From CAG-826 sp964546565 (lineage in GTDB: Bacteria; Bacillota_I; Bacilli_A; RFN20; CAG-826), in the NCBI GenBank assembly GCA_964546565.1, contig CAZJKC010000057.1:1-8710 (forward strand): a stretch of DNA of 8,710 nt. The letters are read 5' to 3'. Within the stretch, counting starts at the first letter, position 1. Each line of letters starts with the position of its first letter. Made by a program: the position numbers and the translations under genes. The notes beneath the pieces were generated by a model that saw nothing but the letters and a program-made list of their open reading frames with translations, had not been told where the DNA came from and searched no databases. This document shows, in pieces, positions 6,371-8,710 of this stretch.

Positions 6371-7993
6371 TTAACGATTGTCATCATAGTAGGAATCGAA
6401 ATCATCATAGTCGATATCATCATCTTCTTCGATATCATTTTCTTGTTCTTCTTCATCCATTTCATCCAATTCTTCTTGCGTATAAATTGGCATGTAAGTA
6501 GTAGAACTTGCTGGTTTTGCTTGGGTTTCTTCTTCATTTTCATTTTCGCTTTCATCACGATATGATTTTTTACGACGTGATGCATATTGTGCTTGACGAT
6601 CACGACGTTTCTTCTCATCTTCAAGTTCTTTCTCTAAATCAGCAAGTTTAACCTTTGTATGAACAACTGTTGTTTCTTCTTTTGGTTCTTCAACAACTGT
6701 CGTTTCTTCAGCAACTGTTTCTTTTTCTTCAACCTTATCTTCTTGATTATCATCAGATGGAGTTTGCTCATGAGAAGAAACAATAGTTTCAACTTGTAAA
6801 GGTTCTTCTTCCGTCATTTCTTCATAATGATCTTCTTCAAACAAATCAGTAACTTTTTGCATCTTCTTAAGTTCATCTTGACGACGTAAATCTTCACTAG
6901 AAAGATAAACTAATCCCATTCTCATGGCTTCATCTTGTTCTTTAATGTCGATATTCCAACCAGTCAAGCGTACCGCTAAACGAGCATTAACGCCACGTTT
7001 ACCAATGGCTAATGATAATTCATTGTTGCGAACAACCGCAACCGCACGTTTTTCATTTTCATAAAGGACCACACCCACGACATTTGCCGGTTTTAAAGCC
7101 TCAATAATGTATAATCCGGGATTTTGATAATAAGCAATGACATCAATTTTTTCTTTTTCTTTAGTATTGCCAAGAGACGCACAAATCTTTTGAATACGGC
7201 TACCATTAGGCCCTATACATGCGCCAATAGGATCAATATTTGGATTATCGGAAATGACGGCAATTTTGCTTCTTTCTCCTGCTTCACGAGCAATATCTTT
7301 AATCATTACAATGCCTTCATATATTTCCGTAATTTCTTCTTCAAACAAGCGTTTTAAATAACCGGCATCGGAACGAGAAACGATTATTTGAGCACCTTTG
7401 GTAGTACTTTGAACATCTTTAATATATAAGCGAATTTGTTCACCGATACGGAATGTTTCACCAGGAATTTTTTGATTATTTGGTAAATAAACACTTGTTC
7501 TTCCAATATTAACAATGGTTGAGCGTTCATCAACTTTTTCAACGATACCTTGAATCATTTCCCCGATTTTATCGCTATAAGCTTCAAAAATTGCTTGTTT
7601 TTCGGCTTCAGAAATCTTTTGTTTTAATACTGATTTCACATTTTGAGCCGCTAATTTGGTCAATTCATCAGTGGAAACAGGTATTTCATAAATATCACCT
7701 ATTTGGTAAACTCCCCCATCTTGATTAGCATCCTCAAGAGATATCTCTAAATAGTCATCTTCAACTTCAGCAACAATGTTTTTAAGAATATACATTTCTA
7801 TTGTGCCCTTTTTAGCATCAATATCAACACGGACTTTAGCGTCTTCCATATCGGCTTTTGTTGCCATGCCTAATTGCTTAACAAAGGCTTTTTCCATCGC
7901 TTCTTTTAATGCTAGAATAATAGATTCTTTCGATATTCCTTTGGCACCTTCTAATTCATCTAATGCTTTAATAAATTGTTTTGCGTTAATCAT
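6371..7993 (-). CDS. nusA: Transcription termination/antitermination factor NusA with long acidic tail
   Basis: NusA binds RNA polymerase and nascent RNA, promoting pausing and intrinsic termination. Its 540 residues hold an N-terminal polymerase-binding domain (about 1-125), an S1 domain (about 136-205, with GIVEKVDERSTIVNIG at 149-164), KH1 (about 230-300, GACIGPNGSRIQKI at 257-270) and KH2 (about 302-365, AIGKRGVNARLAVRLTGW at 329-346). The Bacillus protein ends near 371. Here about 170 more residues follow: an E/T/V-rich linker (390-445), a charged helical stretch with basic patches KKRRDR (461-466) and SRRKK (472-476), and an extremely acidic end (505-538, for example EEDDDIDYDD). No acidic-repeat domains of the E. 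coli type are recognisable. The ATG at 7993 has a GAGG site 9 nt upstream, overlapping the end of rimP. An in-frame body without stops and a normal downstream gene argue that the tail is genuine. Confidence 0.97.
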   Translation of the reverse strand: MINAKQFIKALDELEGAKGISKESIILALKEAMEKAFVKQLGMATKADMEDAKVRVDIDAKKGTIEMYILKNIVAEVEDDYLEISLEDANQDGGVYQIGDIYEIPVSTDELTKLAAQNVKSVLKQKISEAEKQAIFEAYSDKIGEMIQGIVEKVDERSTIVNIGRTSVYLPNNQKIPGETFRIGEQIRLYIKDVQSTTKGAQIIVSRSDAGYLKRLFEEEITEIYEGIVMIKDIAREAGERSKIAVISDNPNIDPIGACIGPNGSRIQKICASLGNTKEKEKIDVIAYYQNPGLYIIEALKPANVVGVVLYENEKRAVAVVRNNELSLAIGKRGVNARLAVRLTGWNIDIKEQDEAMRMGLVYLSSEDLRRQDELKKMQKVTDLFEEDHYEEMTEEEPLQVETIVSSHEQTPSDDNQEDKVEEKETVAEETTVVEEPKEETTVVHTKVKLADLEKELEDEKKRRDRQAQYASRRKKSYRDESENENEEETQAKPASSTTYMPIYTQEELDEMDEEEQENDIEEDDDIDYDDFDSYYDDNR

Positions 7994-8011
7994 TTTTCAT
8001 TTCCTCTTCTT

Positions 8012-8473
8012 TTAAAACTTGATAGCTAATCTTGCTTTATCAATATTAGCGATAGCGATTGTAATTTTTTTCTTTCTTGTTTTTATTGTTTGCTCTAGAA
8101 TAATCTCATTTTCATTAACCTCAAGTAATTCACCTTCAAGATAATTTTCTCCTTGATAGGGATTTATTAAATGAATATTAATATAATAGTTGATAAATCT
8201 TTTAAACTCATCTGTTCGAATCGATCGTTCAGCACCAGGACTTGAAACATCAAGAGTATAACTTCCTTCATACCAATCTAATTCATCCAATTTCTCCGAT
8301 AGCCATTCCGAAAGCATCACGGTTGCTTCTAAATCCATTTTACCATCATACTTATCAATAGCAAAATGGAGAATCATTTCATTAGATTGACTGGTGAAAG
8401 TTAATTCATATAACTCGAAGCCTTTTTCTTTTAGCAATGGTTCAATCTCTTGTTTTAATTGCTCAATGGTCAT
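8012..8473 (-). CDS. rimP: Ribosome maturation factor RimP
   Basis: RimP binds free 30S subunits and promotes early maturation of the head and central region. It has 153 residues, typical for the family. The N-terminal domain (about 1-83) contains the LDVSSPGAERSIRT motif (74-87; family form LEVSSPGxxRPL). The C-terminal Sm-like barrel (about 88-153) includes GELLEVNENEIILE (114-127) and ends with the typical ANIDKARLAIKF. The ATG at 8473 follows a strong AAGGGGG ribosome binding site. It is the first gene of the operon, 18 nt before nusA, in the same order as Bacillus (ylxS-nusA). Its mRNA leader carries the hairpin described separately. Confidence 0.96.
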   Translation of the reverse strand: MTIEQLKQEIEPLLKEKGFELYELTFTSQSNEMILHFAIDKYDGKMDLEATVMLSEWLSEKLDELDWYEGSYTLDVSSPGAERSIRTDEFKRFINYYINIHLINPYQGENYLEGELLEVNENEIILEQTIKTRKKKITIAIANIDKARLAIKF

Positions 8474-8490
8474 TCATTTACCCCCTTATT

Positions 8491-8520
8491 CAATAGAAAG
8501 AGTGAGGAATTTCCTCACTC
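8491..8520 (-). promoter_or_regulatory. Leader hairpin with interrupted U-tract: candidate attenuator of the rimP-nusA operon
   Basis: On the minus strand GAGTGAGGA (8520-8512) pairs perfectly with TCCTCACTC (8508-8500), a 9-bp stem with a 3-nt loop, followed by TTTCTATTG. It lies between the predicted start site (near 8563) and the rimP ribosome binding site (8481-8487). The stem is strong but the U-tract is interrupted, the pattern of intrinsic terminators that depend on NusA. A true end-of-gene terminator is less likely, because a good promoter lies directly upstream and no gene lies between. Confidence 0.6.
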
Positions 8521-8569
8521 GAGAAGTCTTCTAGAAATCAAACAACAACAAATGTCGCTTGACTACTAT

Positions 8570-8598
8570 AGTATATTAATAAATTTGTAAAATTTCAA
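8570..8598 (-). promoter_or_regulatory. Sigma-A promoter of the rimP-rbfA operon
   Basis: On the minus strand TTGAAA (8598-8593) and TATACT (8575-8570) are separated by exactly 17 nt, and an A-rich run resembling an UP element (about 8616-8600) lies directly upstream of the -35. The predicted start is near 8563, giving a leader of about 90 nt before the rimP ATG. It is the best promoter match in the window and is correctly placed for the operon. Confidence 0.8.
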
Positions 8599-8616
8599 CA
8601 TTTTTTTATTATTTTT

Positions 8617-8638
8617 GCGCATTTTGATTAATATGCGC
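8617..8638. repeat. Inverted repeat upstream of the operon promoter
   Basis: GCGCAT (8617-8622) and ATGCGC (8633-8638) form a 6-bp inverted repeat around a 10-nt AT-rich centre, about 19 bp upstream of the -35. Neither strand has a T-tract directly after it, so it is not a normal terminator. It could be a regulator site or chance. The rest of the region from 8639 to 8710 shows no gene with a start, only short frames broken by stops. Confidence 0.35.
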
Positions 8639-8710
8639 TAATAGCCCAATAAAAAAATCCCTTCTTTAGCTTTTAACACCCCAAAAATTTAGGTTTACAA
8701 AAGATTTTCA

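Noticed and set aside
6364..6624. An 86-codon minus-strand frame rich in Lys and Met overlapping the nusA 3' end.
   Set aside because: Its composition is what the Glu/Asp-rich nusA tail gives when read one frame off; nusA itself is continuous and followed by a normal operon gene.
8500..8535. A kink-turn or a known riboswitch in the rimP leader that could bind YlxQ.
   Set aside because: The hairpin is perfectly paired, with no 3-nt bulge flanked by GA pairs, and the leader is too short for common riboswitch folds.
8559..8587. TTGACT on the plus strand near 8559 as a promoter firing rightwards, divergent from rimP.
   Set aside because: No -10 match is found at normal spacing and no plus-strand gene start is visible before the window ends.
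8639..8710. The end of an upstream gene such as polC, which precedes rimP in Bacillus.
   Set aside because: All minus-strand frames hit stops quickly, and nothing resembles the PolC C-terminus; there is too little sequence to make a call.

Overview
The window is an AT-rich stretch of a low-G+C Gram-positive-type genome. It carries the conserved nusA-infB translation and transcription operon on the minus strand, interrupted by two accessory genes. Gene content and order (rimP, nusA, rnpM/ylxR, ylxQ, infB, rbfA, later truB and ribF) are those of Bacilli and their wall-less relatives. TGA is used as a stop (ylxQ, the TtcA-like gene, the VTT membrane protein), so the standard bacterial code applies and not the Mycoplasma/Spiroplasma code. 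The short IF2 (614 aa) and the NusA with a long acidic tail (540 aa) suggest an Acholeplasma-, Izemoplasma-, RF39- or Erysipelotrichia-like lineage. That placement is an inference.

Right part (8710 to 3531, minus strand): a good sigma-A promoter (TTGAAA, 17 nt, TATACT) with an A-rich upstream tract starts a leader of about 90 nt. The leader carries a strong hairpin followed by an interrupted U-tract, which looks like an attenuator. Then come rimP, nusA, rnpM, ylxQ, infB and rbfA, tightly packed or overlapping, closed by a hairpin terminator just after rbfA. These genes act in 30S maturation (RimP, RbfA), transcription elongation and termination (NusA), RNase P/RNA binding (RnpM, YlxQ) and initiation (IF2).

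Middle (3500 to 1436): a TVP38/DedA-type (VTT-domain) membrane protein gene on the minus strand with its own -10 and ribosome binding site, and a plus-strand TtcA-like PP-loop tRNA thiolase gene. The two converge and overlap by 7 bp at their 3' ends. The TtcA gene's terminator lies inside the coding sequence of the membrane protein. The TtcA protein has an extra C-terminal domain of about 125 residues that resembles a GNAT acetyltransferase with a degraded acetyl-CoA loop. This is the most unusual protein architecture in the window.

Left part (1435 to 1, minus strand): truB and ribF, which directly follow rbfA in Bacillus subtilis, are displaced here behind the two accessory genes. They are transcribed divergently from the TtcA-like gene across a 53-62 bp gap holding a perfectly palindromic -10 element. 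ribF runs off the left edge after its adenylyltransferase domain.

No mobile element, CRISPR array, tRNA, rRNA or novel multi-gene system is visible. Most of the window is ordinary housekeeping DNA. The points worth following up are the TtcA-GNAT fusion, the leader attenuator, the terminator embedded in a coding region, the NusA tail and the symmetric divergent promoter.
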